Of a stretch of 64,000 nucleotides of DNA, positions 41,409-50,051 are shown one piece after another. Within the stretch, counting starts at the first letter, position 1, and each line of letters starts with the position of its first letter. The translations under genes were made by a program, and so were the position numbers. Source of the DNA: CAVQZA01 sp963718355 (GTDB lineage Bacteria; Actinomycetota; Thermoleophilia; Gaiellales; Gaiellaceae); the NCBI GenBank assembly GCA_963718355.1, contig CAVQZA010000005.1:1-64000 (forward strand), in the 5' to 3' direction. Under the pieces are notes generated by a model. That model searched no databases. It was not told the origin of the DNA and was given only the letters and a program-made list of their open reading frames with translations.

Positions 41409-44400
41409 CTACCGTACCCAGAGCTGGTCGATGAGCAGGCCCATCCCATCCGGGCTGAACTGGTAGTTTCCGACGCGCTTCGAGAGGAAGTTCACGTCCT
41501 TCGTCGCCATGAGCGGCACCCACGGCGACGCGTCGGTGATCTCGCGGTCGACCCGTTGCCAGAGTGCGCGCGCCCCGGTCGGGTCGCTCTGCTGCTCTGC
41601 CTCCGCCCTCCGCATCTGGCGGTCGATGCCCGGGTCGCAGAACTGGCTCGAGTCCGTCGCCGGACAGCTGAAGAGCTCGACAAAGAACGTCGCCGGGGAC
41701 GGGTAGCCGCCTTCGTGGCCGTCGAACCCGATCTGGGCCCGGTTTCGCGGGTCACCGACGGCATTCCAGTATCTGTCAAACCCGCCGACAGGCTTCACGG
41801 TCACACGATAACCGAGCGATGTCAGCACCCTCAGGGCCACGGCGTTGAAGCCCTTTGCCTGCGACCAGGCCCAGAGGGTGACCTTCATGCCGCGTGTCCC
41901 CGAGCGTGCCACGAGCGCCTTCGCCTTCGTCAGGTCGGGAGCAGTCCACTTCCCGCTCGTCGTCGAGCCGGCCGTGTACGGGCAGTAGGGGCGATAGCCG
42001 GGGAAGTTCGGCGGCAGGATCTGGCACGTCCGCTGGGCGGTGTTCGGCCCGCCCCAGGCGTTCGTCGCCGCGGCGCGGTCGACGGCGAAGTTGACCGCCT
42101 TACGGGCGTCGAGCCGGTCGAACGGCGGGACGCGAGTGTTGAGGAAGAGCGCCTGGACGTTCGGACGCGGGTTGGAGTGCAGCTGGCTCCGGTACCGGAG
42201 CTCGAGCCTCGACAACTGCGACGGGGTCCACGGCTCGGCCAACCACAGGACATCGGCCTTGCCGTCGACGACGTCGCGAATCGCCTCGTCCGAGGTGCCG
42301 CCGATGCGGATGTCGATTCGGTCCGGGTAGCCGGCCGGCTGCGCGGCCCGGTTCCACTCGTGGAAGTACGGATTGCGGACGAGCCTGAGCAGACTCCGCG
42401 GCGTGTAGCTCGCGATCACGTAGGGGCCGGTCGCGGGCAGCGGATGCGTTCCGGCCGGCCGCCGCGGCGTGCCGCTCGGAAGCACGTAGGCGGCCGGGAA
42501 CGCGAGCTTGTAGAGAAAATCAGGATCCGGCCGAACCAGGTGGAAGGTCACGGTGTGGGCAGCGTCGTCGGCGACGATCCCGCGTGAGAGGTCGCACCGC
42601 TTCGGGCGCTTCCGGCATCGCGCGGTGCCGACGATCTCGTCGTAGTCGCTGACGTTCCCGTAGCCCAGCGCGTAGTCGCGTTCGAAGGTGGAGCGGAAGT
42701 CGGTCGCCCGCACCGGCCGACCATTCGAGTAGCGGATACCGGGCCGGAGCAGAAACGTGTACGTGTGGCCGCCGTCGGTCGGCGAAGGCAGCGACGTCGC
42801 GAGGTCGGGCACGGCCTGCGCTCCGGCCAGACCGCTGACCTGGTCGAGCGCGACCAGGCCGTCGCCGGTCATCCGCAGGAATGGGAAGGTGTACGTAGCG
42901 CCGGAAAGGGCGAAGTCGATGGAGTCGACGACGCTGGGCCGATCAGCCCGCACCACGAGCGTCCCGCCGCGGTGGCCGGCGCCCCCGTGACGGACAGCGA
43001 CGAGCACGGCGTCGCCCGACATCGCCAGTCCCAGTGGCCGGCTTCCCACGCTCACTCGCTGCGCAACCTGGTTCGTGCCGGGATCGATCCGCACGACCTT
43101 GCCGTCGAACTGGTCGCTCACCCAGATGCCGCGTGCGTCGATGACCATCGCGGCTGGCCCGTTGCCGGCGGGAACGGCTGCGGTGACGGAGTTCGTGTCG
43201 GGATCGATCCGGGAGACCGTCCCGTCGAGGCTGTTCGCCACCCACGCTGCGCCGTGGCCGAAGGCGATCCCCGTCGGGCCGTTCCCGACCGGGATCGCGG
43301 CGACCTGCTTCCCGGTCGCCGGATCGATGCGAACCACCTGGCCCACGGCACGCTCGCTCGCCCACAGCGTGCCTGCGCCGAAGGCGAGCTCAGTCGCGGC
43401 GACCTGGAGCGTCTTGATCGGCCTGCCGCTCTTCGGGTCGATCCTCGTGATCGTTCCGTCGCCCGTGTTCGCGACCCAGACCGAGCCGGCCGCGTAGACG
43501 ATCCCGCCCGGCCCGCCCCCGACGGGAATCGTCTGAACGACCGTGTTCGTGCCCGGGTCGATCCGCGAGACCGTGCCGTCGAGGCTGTTGACCACCCAGA
43601 CCGCGCCGGCGCCGATCGCAATCCCGCTCGGGCCGTTGCCAACCGGAATCGTGTCGACGACGGCGTTCGTTCCAGGGTCGATCCGCGACACCGAGTGGCC
43701 GTCGGCGTTGGTGACCCAATACGCACCTTCGCCGGCCGCGACGGCCGTGGGTGTTGCGCCCACGCCGGTGTCCGCGACAAGGCGACCCGAGCGCGCGTCG
43801 ACGACGCCCAGCGAGTCGCCGGCCGCCGGGACGGCCGAGCGGCCTCCGCTTCCACCTTGACCAAACGCCACGAGCGGAACCACCACAACGGCAGCGATCA
43901 CGCCGGTGAGCGCAGAGAGAAGGACTGCGCGGCGCTTCCGCGACCGTCGCTCGACTACCTGCTCGCCCCGGAGCGGAAGAGCCTCCGTCTGGACTCGCGA
44001 GAGCTCGGACGTACCGGGTTCGACCGTCGGCTCGGCGACCGGCGTCGTTCGAACAGACGTCTGCGGTGCCTCCAGGAGTGCACGGTAGATCGAGTCGGTC
44101 TCCGGCGACGGATACGCGCCGAGCTCCTCCGCGAGAAGCTGCCGGCACTGCTCGTACACGCGAAGCGCCTCGGCGCGGTTTCCCGCGACGACGTGTGCGT
44201 CCATCAGACGGCGGTATCCAGCCTCGCGAAACGGCGAGAGCGCGATCAGTTCCTCGGCCCACGTTGCCGACTCCCGCTCGGCGCCCGAACGCAGGCACGC
44301 ATCGGCAAGGACGCTCAACGCGCGCTCGCGGATGTCGGCGAGGTCGCGTCGCTTCTGCTCGACCCACGTTCCGTCTTCACCGGGCAGGAACGGCCGGCGC

Positions 44401-44819
44401 GCCAGTGACTCCGCCGACTCAGCCGCCGCCCGTGCCTGGTCGAGCTCGCCTGCGGCGAGCGCTTCTTCCGCGTCCTGTGCGCTGCTCGCAGCTGCGAACA
44501 GGTCGACCCACGTTCCCTCGGGCAGGTCGAGCCGGTAGCAGCCGAACGCGGCTGTCAACAGCTCCCGGCCGTCGAGTCCGGCGTCTGCGAACGCGCCGCG
44601 GAGCTTGCTGGCGATCACTGTCAGCGCCTTGTCTCTGGTCGCCGGCGGCGTCTCGCCCCAGAGCGCCTCGGCGAGCTCGTCCCGCGGAACCGGCCTGCCC
44701 CGCTCGGCGACGAGGTAGGCAAACAGGAGCCGTCCCTGCCGCCCCCCGAGCTGCGCTTCGTCGATTACGGCGCCGTCGGTCTCGACGGCGACGCGTCCCG
44801 TGAGGAAGACCTTCAGCAC
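41409..44819 (-). CDS. Fusion: BTAD/SARP regulator, membrane helix, beta-propeller, solute-binding domain
   Basis: An 1136-residue protein. Residues 1-95 are an OmpR/SARP winged helix (GGRQGRLLFAYLVAERGRPV). Residues 95-250 are the BTAD domain (EELIALSPFREAGYRRLMDA). RRSRKRRA precedes a single TM at about 299-321 (VLLSALTGVIAAVVVVPLVA), giving N-in/C-out topology. Residues 335-625 form a propeller with six or seven YVTN-type blades (GVGATPTAVAAGEGAYWVTN; DGTVSRIDPGTNTVVQTIPV). Residues 640-1136 form a family 5 extracellular solute-binding domain (FLLRPGIRYSNGRPVRATDF; VDRAAATNAWGG). It looks like a one-piece transmembrane regulator that senses a ligand outside and binds DNA inside, comparable in layout to ToxR/CadC. 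The ligand is probably a peptide or similar; the target genes are unknown. Confidence 0.92.
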   Translation of the reverse strand: MLKVFLTGRVAVETDGAVIDEAQLGGRQGRLLFAYLVAERGRPVPRDELAEALWGETPPATRDKALTVIASKLRGAFADAGLDGRELLTAAFGCYRLDLPEGTWVDLFAAASSAQDAEEALAAGELDQARAAAESAESLARRPFLPGEDGTWVEQKRRDLADIRERALSVLADACLRSGAERESATWAEELIALSPFREAGYRRLMDAHVVAGNRAEALRVYEQCRQLLAEELGAYPSPETDSIYRALLEAPQTSVRTTPVAEPTVEPGTSELSRVQTEALPLRGEQVVERRSRKRRAVLLSALTGVIAAVVVVPLVAFGQGGSGGRSAVPAAGDSLGVVDARSGRLVADTGVGATPTAVAAGEGAYWVTNADGHSVSRIDPGTNAVVDTIPVGNGPSGIAIGAGAVWVVNSLDGTVSRIDPGTNTVVQTIPVGGGPGGIVYAAGSVWVANTGDGTITRIDPKSGRPIKTLQVAATELAFGAGTLWASERAVGQVVRIDPATGKQVAAIPVGNGPTGIAFGHGAAWVANSLDGTVSRIDPDTNSVTAAVPAGNGPAAMVIDARGIWVSDQFDGKVVRIDPGTNQVAQRVSVGSRPLGLAMSGDAVLVAVRHGGAGHRGGTLVVRADRPSVVDSIDFALSGATYTFPFLRMTGDGLVALDQVSGLAGAQAVPDLATSLPSPTDGGHTYTFLLRPGIRYSNGRPVRATDFRSTFERDYALGYGNVSDYDEIVGTARCRKRPKRCDLSRGIVADDAAHTVTFHLVRPDPDFLYKLAFPAAYVLPSGTPRRPAGTHPLPATGPYVIASYTPRSLLRLVRNPYFHEWNRAAQPAGYPDRIDIRIGGTSDEAIRDVVDGKADVLWLAEPWTPSQLSRLELRYRSQLHSNPRPNVQALFLNTRVPPFDRLDARKAVNFAVDRAAATNAWGGPNTAQRTCQILPPNFPGYRPYCPYTAGSTTSGKWTAPDLTKAKALVARSGTRGMKVTLWAWSQAKGFNAVALRVLTSLGYRVTVKPVGGFDRYWNAVGDPRNRAQIGFDGHEGGYPSPATFFVELFSCPATDSSQFCDPGIDRQMRRAEAEQQSDPTGARALWQRVDREITDASPWVPLMATKDVNFLSKRVGNYQFSPDGMGLLIDQLWVR

Positions 44820-44846
44820 AGTGTGCTAGCCATTCACTGCCGCGAT

Positions 44847-44966
44847 TGTGCCTCGATCTAGGCGCGGTTACTAGCCTCGCCGCGATACCTGTGGAGAGGA
44901 TGCTCCGCGCGAGTGCGGGTTCGACGCCCGTGCGGCGGACGAGGAAGGGCTCGTCGTGGCATGCGT
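44847..44966 (+). pseudogene. Inverted-repeat arm (right): decayed DUF1059 5' fragment
   Basis: The plus strand matches the promoter and first 25 codons of the DUF1059 gene at 41292, with a one-base deletion (CTCCGCGCGAG) that breaks the frame. It stops matching after about codon 30. It is adjacent to the BTAD-fusion gene start (44819), so that gene's promoter lies inside or beside the arm. Confidence 0.7.
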
Positions 44967-45170
44967 CAAACGGCTACCCGGAGCTACCCCGCCGCAATCC
45001 TTCGCTGGCGGTTGCCGTTGACGTACCGAAAACGTGCAATCAGCCGCGCACGCACTGTGGCGGTGTCCTAACAGTGCGGTGTCGCGATCTGCGGGAACGA
45101 CGACACAGAAGGCCGGATGCGACTCGAAACCGAAGCGGACCGGCTGGCCACCTGTGCGCGCGTACCCTCG

Positions 45171-45258
45171 ATTACGTGACACACGCTTGACACACCTCGC
45201 GCAAACTCGCTTCAGCAAAGGGATTGCGGAGGGGCTACATCAGAGGGTCCCGGCCGGG
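45171..45258 (+). repeat. Dispersed repeat R12
   Basis: ATTACGTGACACACGCTTGA, CACACCTCGCGCAAACTCG, CTTCAGCAAAGGGATTGCGG and GGGGCTACATCAGAGGGTCC, then GGCCGGGTGAGGTGGTCTCG. With R13 it brackets a single gene. Confidence 0.88.
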
Positions 45259-45408
45259 TGAGGTGGTCTCGGTCTGTCGCGATCTGGTGGAAGTTCGACC
45301 GTGCGACCCCGCAACGATCGCGCCGGCACGGAGATCAGAAGGCGTCGGCCTGGCGATGCCGCGGGCGGCAGGGGCCATTGACGTCCTGCCGCCCGCGCTG
45401 TAGCTGTC

Positions 45409-45696
45409 TTACGCAGTCGCCTGGGTGAAGACCTCGAACGTTGTCTCCTTGGGCGGAGCCGTGAAGCCGCCTTCGATCTCTGCCATCTTGGGCATGAGCA
45501 CCCCGTCACGGAACTGCTCATAGCCCTCCTGCGTGTCATAGACCACGACCACGGTCCAGCCATCTGCCGACGGGCCGGCCGCGTGAAACAGCTGTCCCGC
45601 CGGGAGGCTGCCGTCACTCGGATGCACGACCGCGACCGACGCCTCGTACTGCGACTGCGTGCCGCCTGCAAACTGATGCACGACTCCGTACGACAT
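45409..45696 (-). CDS. ABM-like small protein, sole gene between R12 and R13
   Basis: A 95-residue protein; AAAGGAGAACGTG leads to the ATG at 45696. VVHQFAGGTQSQYEASVAVV, HAAGPSADGWTVVVVYDTQE and GYEQFRDGVLMPKMAEIEGG show the dimeric alpha/beta barrel pattern, of a different subfamily from 15692 and 37579. It is cytoplasmic with no assigned reaction. The unit R12-gene-R13 is the shortest complete module in the window (about 0.75 kb). Confidence 0.82.
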   Translation of the reverse strand: MSYGVVHQFAGGTQSQYEASVAVVHPSDGSLPAGQLFHAAGPSADGWTVVVVYDTQEGYEQFRDGVLMPKMAEIEGGFTAPPKETTFEVFTQATA

Positions 45697-45928
45697 CACG
45701 TTCTCCTTTGGTGGTGAGTTGACCCGCGCTGCATTCAGGTGGGCTGTCAACCGATCGTGCAGCGCTGGATGTCAGGCGAGTATTCCCTACATCCACCGCC
45801 TGGGTACGTCGTCGGCGTACCGAACTGAGTTCATTCGCGTAACAACCCGGTTACCGCGGGAGCTTGTAAGTCGTAGCAGTTCGGCGCGTGCAGTCGCCGA
45901 GCGCAAGCCGAGTGCGCACGAGCCCCGG

Positions 45929-46015
45929 TTTACTTGACACATGCTTGCCACACGCCTGCAAACCGGCTCCAGCAACGGGTTTGCGGAGGGACCTCATCAT
46001 AGGGTCCCGGCCCGG
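45929..46015 (+). repeat. Dispersed repeat R13
   Basis: TTTACTTGACACATGCTTGC, CACACGCCTGCAAACCGG, CTCCAGCAACGGGTTTGCGG and GGGACCTCATCATAGGGTCC, ending CGGCCCGG and GTGAGGTGGTCTCGG. Its left flank AGTCGCCGAGCGCAAGCCGA matches R6's. Confidence 0.9.
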
Positions 46016-46042
46016 TGAGGTGGTCTCGGGCTGCCGTGGCGA

Positions 46043-46169
46043 CTAGGTGTTGAGTCCTGCGATCAGTGCCCAGGTAGCGAGGGCGCCGCAGGTTGAGGTG
46101 TACTTGCCGTAGGCGGTGTAGTAGCCGACGGCCCCGCCGAACTGGGTGAGGCAGGCGAATGTGTCCTGT
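46043..46169 (-). pseudogene. C-terminal fragment of a secreted protein
   Basis: The minus strand reads QDTFACLTQFGGAVGYYTAY, GKYTSTCGALATWALIAGLN, T, stop. The frame is closed upstream by a TAG, so only the 3' end remains. The stop lies about 28 bases from R13's core and inside its right-hand extension. Confidence 0.45.
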
Positions 46170-46186
46170 GCCGGCTATCGCTTGGG

Positions 46187-46204
46187 ACTAGTTCTTGTCT
46201 AGTT
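46187..46204. promoter_or_regulatory. CTAGTT repeat, possible operator
   Basis: CTAGTT occurs twice, 11 bases apart (46188 and 46199). ACTAG/CTAGT also form an inverted repeat. It lies 92 bases before the small coupled gene at 46296. Confidence 0.35.
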
Positions 46205-46295
46205 GAGTCGATTCCTTAATGGCGCTTATCCCGCGCTTGTCCTGTTGCGCCGTAGAACTGGAGGCACAAGACACCGACCAGGAGGAGAAGACCTG

Positions 46296-46439
46296 ATGAC
46301 GCATCGCCCGACACTTCCGCTGACGGGGCATGAGCGCGAGTTTGCGGCTTGCCTGCTGGCGTCTGGTTGGAGTGTGTTGCGGGTTGCTCGAGCGTTGCAG
46401 GCTAACCGGTCTAACCAACTCACGGAGGTATCGAAATGA
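46296..46439 (+). CDS. Small leader-like protein, coupled to the next gene
   Basis: A 47-residue protein with GGAGGAG before the ATG. It contains GHEREFAACLLASGWSVLRV and ARALQANRSNQL, which resembles the first helices of a helix-turn-helix, without the rest. Its stop overlaps the following ATG (ATGA), so its translation would feed the secreted-protein gene. It could be a leader peptide or a truncated regulator. Confidence 0.5.
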   Translation: MTHRPTLPLTGHEREFAACLLASGWSVLRVARALQANRSNQLTEVSK

Positions 46440-46894
46440 CCACAGCGGGAAACCGTATGAGCCCTAAGGTTGTAGCCCTAGCGGTTGGGACAGCGCTATT
46501 GGTCGCGCCCGCCGCAGCCCTCGCTGGCGCTCCACCAAGCGTCTCGCCGAACCCGACCAAGGGCAGCATGTCTGCCCAGGCGACCGTCAACCAACAGATT
46601 CACCTCGCGCCGGGTTCGGCCTACGGTCGTGCGAGCGGATCAGCGCAGTATCAGGCGCAGCCCGGCCAGCGCGAGTTACAGGTCGAGATGGGGCATCTCG
46701 CGTCGCTTCGGAACATGTCAGTGATCGTGCGGCTCAACGGTGCCACCGTCGGCTCGATGAAGGTGTCGAGCACGGGGATCGCGCAACTCACGCGAAACAG
46801 CGAACTCGGCCAGCGCGTGCCCGCGATCCCTCACGGTTCAACTGTGACCGTGCAGACGACGGCAGGGGTCGTAATCGCATCCGGCACGTTCTAG
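46436..46894 (+). CDS. Secreted protein of unknown function
   Basis: A 152-residue protein. The signal peptide is VVALAVGTALLVAPAAALAG. The mature part is beta-rich: RELQVEMGHLASLRNMSVIV, NGATVGSMKVSSTGIAQLTR, NSELGQRVPAIPHGSTVTVQ and TTAGVVIASGTF. This NxxxGQxVPxxxxGSxVxVxT...ASGxF ending recurs in secreted actinobacterial proteins of unknown role. Confidence 0.75.
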   Translation: MTTAGNRMSPKVVALAVGTALLVAPAAALAGAPPSVSPNPTKGSMSAQATVNQQIHLAPGSAYGRASGSAQYQAQPGQRELQVEMGHLASLRNMSVIVRLNGATVGSMKVSSTGIAQLTRNSELGQRVPAIPHGSTVTVQTTAGVVIASGTF

Positions 46895-46900
46895 GCGGGC

Positions 46901-47797
46901 GTGTTTTGGCTCTCGGCGTTCTTCGGGCAGGTCATCGCGACGCTGCTCGTCTACGTCCTCGTCATCGTTCCGGTGCGGATTGTCGTTCCGGGCGCCTTCG
47001 ATTCGGTGGTCGCGGCCCCGGATTACGGGGTGTCTGCGATCTCTGCTGCCTGGCTCGGGTCGGTCGCCACGGTGGCCTGGCGACGGCGCGGTCGAAGCCG
47101 GGCCGGGAAGCTCTCGATAGCGCTGAGTTGCCTAGCCGTCGGCGTGTTCGCTTACAGCGAACGTCCCGATCTCAGCATCCTATCCAGCGAACACCTCGTT
47201 GCCTTCATACTCGGAATTGGCGTAGCGGTTCCCGCCTGGCGGTCACGGACGCTCTCGGCTACGTGGCGCTGGCCTGTCGCCGCGATACGCGCGTCTTTCG
47301 CTGTAATGCGTGTCAAGAGGCTCGATCCATTCTCAGCTGCGGCGATGACGTTCGTCCTCGTTGTCCTCGCGATTGCAGAGGCGCCTACGGCCCTGGCGAC
47401 CCTCCGCGAGCAAGTCGCAATCCATCTCCACCCGACAGTCGGCCGATGCGCGGCCAACTGGAACCTCGGGAGCGCAGCGGCGAGGCTGCTCGTTGAGGGA
47501 CGTGGGGTCGACCGAGTCTCGATCCAGACCTTCCGCCTCGTCTTGTCCCGGGAATCCGATGGCACCCGAGAGCCCGCGAAATGGGCCGACTACTGCCGGT
47601 ACACGTTCAGCGAACCGAATCGCCCAACCGTAATCGTCGGGCTCTGGCAGCACGGTCGAGTAAAGAACTGGCGCTATCCGACCGGCAGAGCGACTGCCGG
47701 ATCGCGGGCCAACTGGAACGCGGCTCTCCGACCCAACGGACGCGTGCGCCTGCTCCAGCGCGAAACCTCACACGCGGCGCCGGTACTAAGTTCGTAG
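46901..47797 (+). CDS. Membrane protein with extracytoplasmic C-terminal domain
   Basis: A 298-residue protein from a GTG at 46901, six bases after the preceding stop. Four or five transmembrane helices lie in the first 170 residues (FFGQVIATLLVYVLVIVPVR; VSAISAAWLGSVATVAW; LSIALSCLAVGVFAY; EHLVAFILGIGVAVPAW; MTFVLVVLAIAEAPTALATL). A C-terminal soluble domain has two cysteines (GRCAANWN; DYCRYTF). It probably forms an operon with the secreted protein upstream. No family recognised. Confidence 0.7.
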   Translation: MFWLSAFFGQVIATLLVYVLVIVPVRIVVPGAFDSVVAAPDYGVSAISAAWLGSVATVAWRRRGRSRAGKLSIALSCLAVGVFAYSERPDLSILSSEHLVAFILGIGVAVPAWRSRTLSATWRWPVAAIRASFAVMRVKRLDPFSAAAMTFVLVVLAIAEAPTALATLREQVAIHLHPTVGRCAANWNLGSAAARLLVEGRGVDRVSIQTFRLVLSRESDGTREPAKWADYCRYTFSEPNRPTVIVGLWQHGRVKNWRYPTGRATAGSRANWNAALRPNGRVRLLQRETSHAAPVLSS

Positions 47798-47817
47798 ATC
47801 AGCCCATCTGCGCGTCA

Positions 47818-48699
47818 TTAGGGGCAGACTGCGCCGGCGGGGATGGCCGCGTTGGGACGAAAGGTGACTTGCCGGCCCGGAGGGTGGCCGGCGATGATCG
47901 CGGCGCCGTGGTCCCAGAGGTCGTGACCGTGGCGGTTCTCGGTCACCCAGGCGGCGATCGGCTTCCCAGTAATTTTCGCGATGCTCGCGAGTGTGGCAGC
48001 GTTCGCATTCAGGTCGCAGGTTGCGCCGGCGAACTCTCTCTGCTCGTCGGGAGAGACGCTCCAGATCACACTGAGATCGGTTCCTGCGCTCACGAGGCGT
48101 GCGAGGCCGCCGAGGCTCACCGATAACTGCGCGAGCGTCGCGCCGGTACGGCTCACGGCAGCGTCGATCTCTCGAGCGGTCGGGTGCGTCGACGGCAGCG
48201 CAGCTCGTCGCGCGACCAGATCCAGGAACGAGTCGATCACGATCACCCGGTCCGGCCGGAGCTCGGGGTGGTGGGATGCGAGCGTGGTGACGGCGAAGCC
48301 GGAGTAGGACACTCCGATCAGCACGAGCTTGCCGCCAACACGCTGGTGGGTCGTCTGTATCTTCGCGGCGAGGCTCGCGAGATAGGCGGGGTCGCCCCAG
48401 TCGAGCTGGCGCTGAGACCGAAGCCCATAGCCGGTATAGCCGTCCTCGTAGTAGCGGCCGCAAAGAAGCGTGTAGCCCGTCCGCCGCGCGAGCGCCTGCA
48501 CCTGCTGGCAGTAGGCCCAGCCTCCGCTCGTCACCATCAGCCCCACTGGATGAGAGACGGGGTAGACCGTGGCCGATGCCGGATCGACGGCGGAGCGAGC
48601 CTGCGACACCGCCGACACGGTGACAGCAACTGCCAGGGTCGCCGTCAGCGCAACCAGCGCCGCCGTGAGTCGTTGTCCAGTGTTGCTGCGGGCTTGCAT
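47818..48699 (-). CDS. Secreted alpha/beta hydrolase
   Basis: A 293-residue protein from the ATG at 48699; a start at 48738 is possible. The signal peptide is LTAALVALTATLAVAVTVSA. The nucleophile elbow is LVLIGVSYSGFAVTTLAS (GxSxG). A later Asp (RVIVIDSFLDL) and a His near the end (NRHGHDLWDHGAAII) could complete a triad. It is an esterase- or lipase-type extracellular enzyme by family knowledge; the substrate is unknown. Confidence 0.78.
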   Translation of the reverse strand: MQARSNTGQRLTAALVALTATLAVAVTVSAVSQARSAVDPASATVYPVSHPVGLMVTSGGWAYCQQVQALARRTGYTLLCGRYYEDGYTGYGLRSQRQLDWGDPAYLASLAAKIQTTHQRVGGKLVLIGVSYSGFAVTTLASHHPELRPDRVIVIDSFLDLVARRAALPSTHPTAREIDAAVSRTGATLAQLSVSLGGLARLVSAGTDLSVIWSVSPDEQREFAGATCDLNANAATLASIAKITGKPIAAWVTENRHGHDLWDHGAAIIAGHPPGRQVTFRPNAAIPAGAVCP

Positions 48700-48867
48700 C
48701 GTTCGACGCGCGTGCGGGCCGGGTGACCGCTGCCGCAAGTCGCGTCGGACTGTAGCTTCTAGCGGGTCGTGGCCGCACCGCTAGTAGCCGCGGTCAGTAG
48801 AAGTCCGAATCTGCGTCCAAGTGTAACCACCGATTCGGGCGCCAAGCCCGTGGGCCACGCTTGTTTC

Positions 48868-50034
48868 ATGCGGCTATGGCTATTCCACGCCGGGGTTGGT
48901 GCTGCGCTCGCGGCGGCTCTACTTCTGCTCGGCTCTCCGGCGCAGCCGGCGTCTGGTGCCGCGGAATTCGCGCCGACTCCGACGAGTCCGGTCTTCGGCG
49001 GTATCCCCGGGGCGCTCCCGCCCAACTTCCACTACGTCTACAACGACGGCTATCACGGCTGGCCGATCAACCCCACGAAGGCCGAGCATCCGGTGCGCGG
49101 CTCGTTTCTTGATCCCCGTGGCAAGGACGACGCCGGCCTCTCCGGCTACCACTTCGGGATCGACGTCAGCATCGACGACCGACACCGCGAGGCGGGCGCA
49201 CCTCCGGGGTTCTCTCACCGCGTGTACGCGGTCGAGTCGGGGGCCGCTGCCGTGAGCGCCTCGACGCCGAAGCGGTCGTGTCTCAACCGGCGCCTCGACG
49301 TCGGCCACTTCACCTACTGGCACGTCTCTCCGACCGTCACCAACGGCCGGCACGTCAAGGCCGGCCAGCAGATCGGCTGGTCTTGCAAGGGCGTCTGGCA
49401 CGTCCACATCTCCGAGTGGCAGCTCTTCCAGGGAAAGCACGTCTGGGTCAATCCGCTCCATCACGGCTCCAAGCTCACCCCCTACACCGACACCATTCCG
49501 CCGGTCGTGAATGCTCTCGTGTTCGTCACGCCGCCCGCCACGCCGTGGCAACCCACCGTGAGCCTCGCGTCGCCCGACACCTCGACCGTGCTCCAGCCAA
49601 ACCGCCTCCACGGCCTCGTCGAGCTGCGCGCCAACATCGCCGACGTGGAGTCGTTCCTCGGCTTCCTCGCCGACAACCCGGCCTGGCCGACCGCATTCAC
49701 CCCCTACCGTGTTACCGTCTCGATCCGAAGCGTCAAGACCGGGCGGCTAGTCATGAACCGGGTCAGCTTCCAGGCCGACCAGCTGCCCCAGACGCCCTAC
49801 ATCGTCCACTACGCGCCGGGCACGATCGAGGACGACAACATGCAGGAATGCGTCGGGCCCCCGGCGCTCACGAAGTGCGCAGGCACCTACTGGTTCCGCC
49901 CCTTCTCACGCTTCCGCCTCGAGTACTGGAACACCCGTACCGTCCCGAACGGCCAATACCACGTCACAGTCAACGGCTACGACCTCGCCGGTGACCACGG
50001 CTCGAAGAGCGTGCTCGTTCGTGTCGGAAACTGA
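48868..50034 (+). CDS. Secreted M23-type metallopeptidase-like protein
   Basis: A 388-residue protein; the signal peptide starts at the ATG 48868 (GVGAALAAALLLLGSPAQPA). Zinc-ligand motifs of LytM/M23 peptidases appear as SGYHFGIDVS (His and Asp) and VWHVHISEW (HxH) at about residues 86-190. The surrounding beta core is also present (YAVESGAAAVSA; VKAGQQIGWSCKG). The C-terminal 150 residues (YRVTVSIRSVKTGRLVMNRV) form a further beta domain. Peptidoglycan cross-links are the usual substrate, though activity is not certain. Confidence 0.78.
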   Translation: MRLWLFHAGVGAALAAALLLLGSPAQPASGAAEFAPTPTSPVFGGIPGALPPNFHYVYNDGYHGWPINPTKAEHPVRGSFLDPRGKDDAGLSGYHFGIDVSIDDRHREAGAPPGFSHRVYAVESGAAAVSASTPKRSCLNRRLDVGHFTYWHVSPTVTNGRHVKAGQQIGWSCKGVWHVHISEWQLFQGKHVWVNPLHHGSKLTPYTDTIPPVVNALVFVTPPATPWQPTVSLASPDTSTVLQPNRLHGLVELRANIADVESFLGFLADNPAWPTAFTPYRVTVSIRSVKTGRLVMNRVSFQADQLPQTPYIVHYAPGTIEDDNMQECVGPPALTKCAGTYWFRPFSRFRLEYWNTRTVPNGQYHVTVNGYDLAGDHGSKSVLVRVGN

Positions 50035-50051
50035 CACGGCCGTCAGACGGT

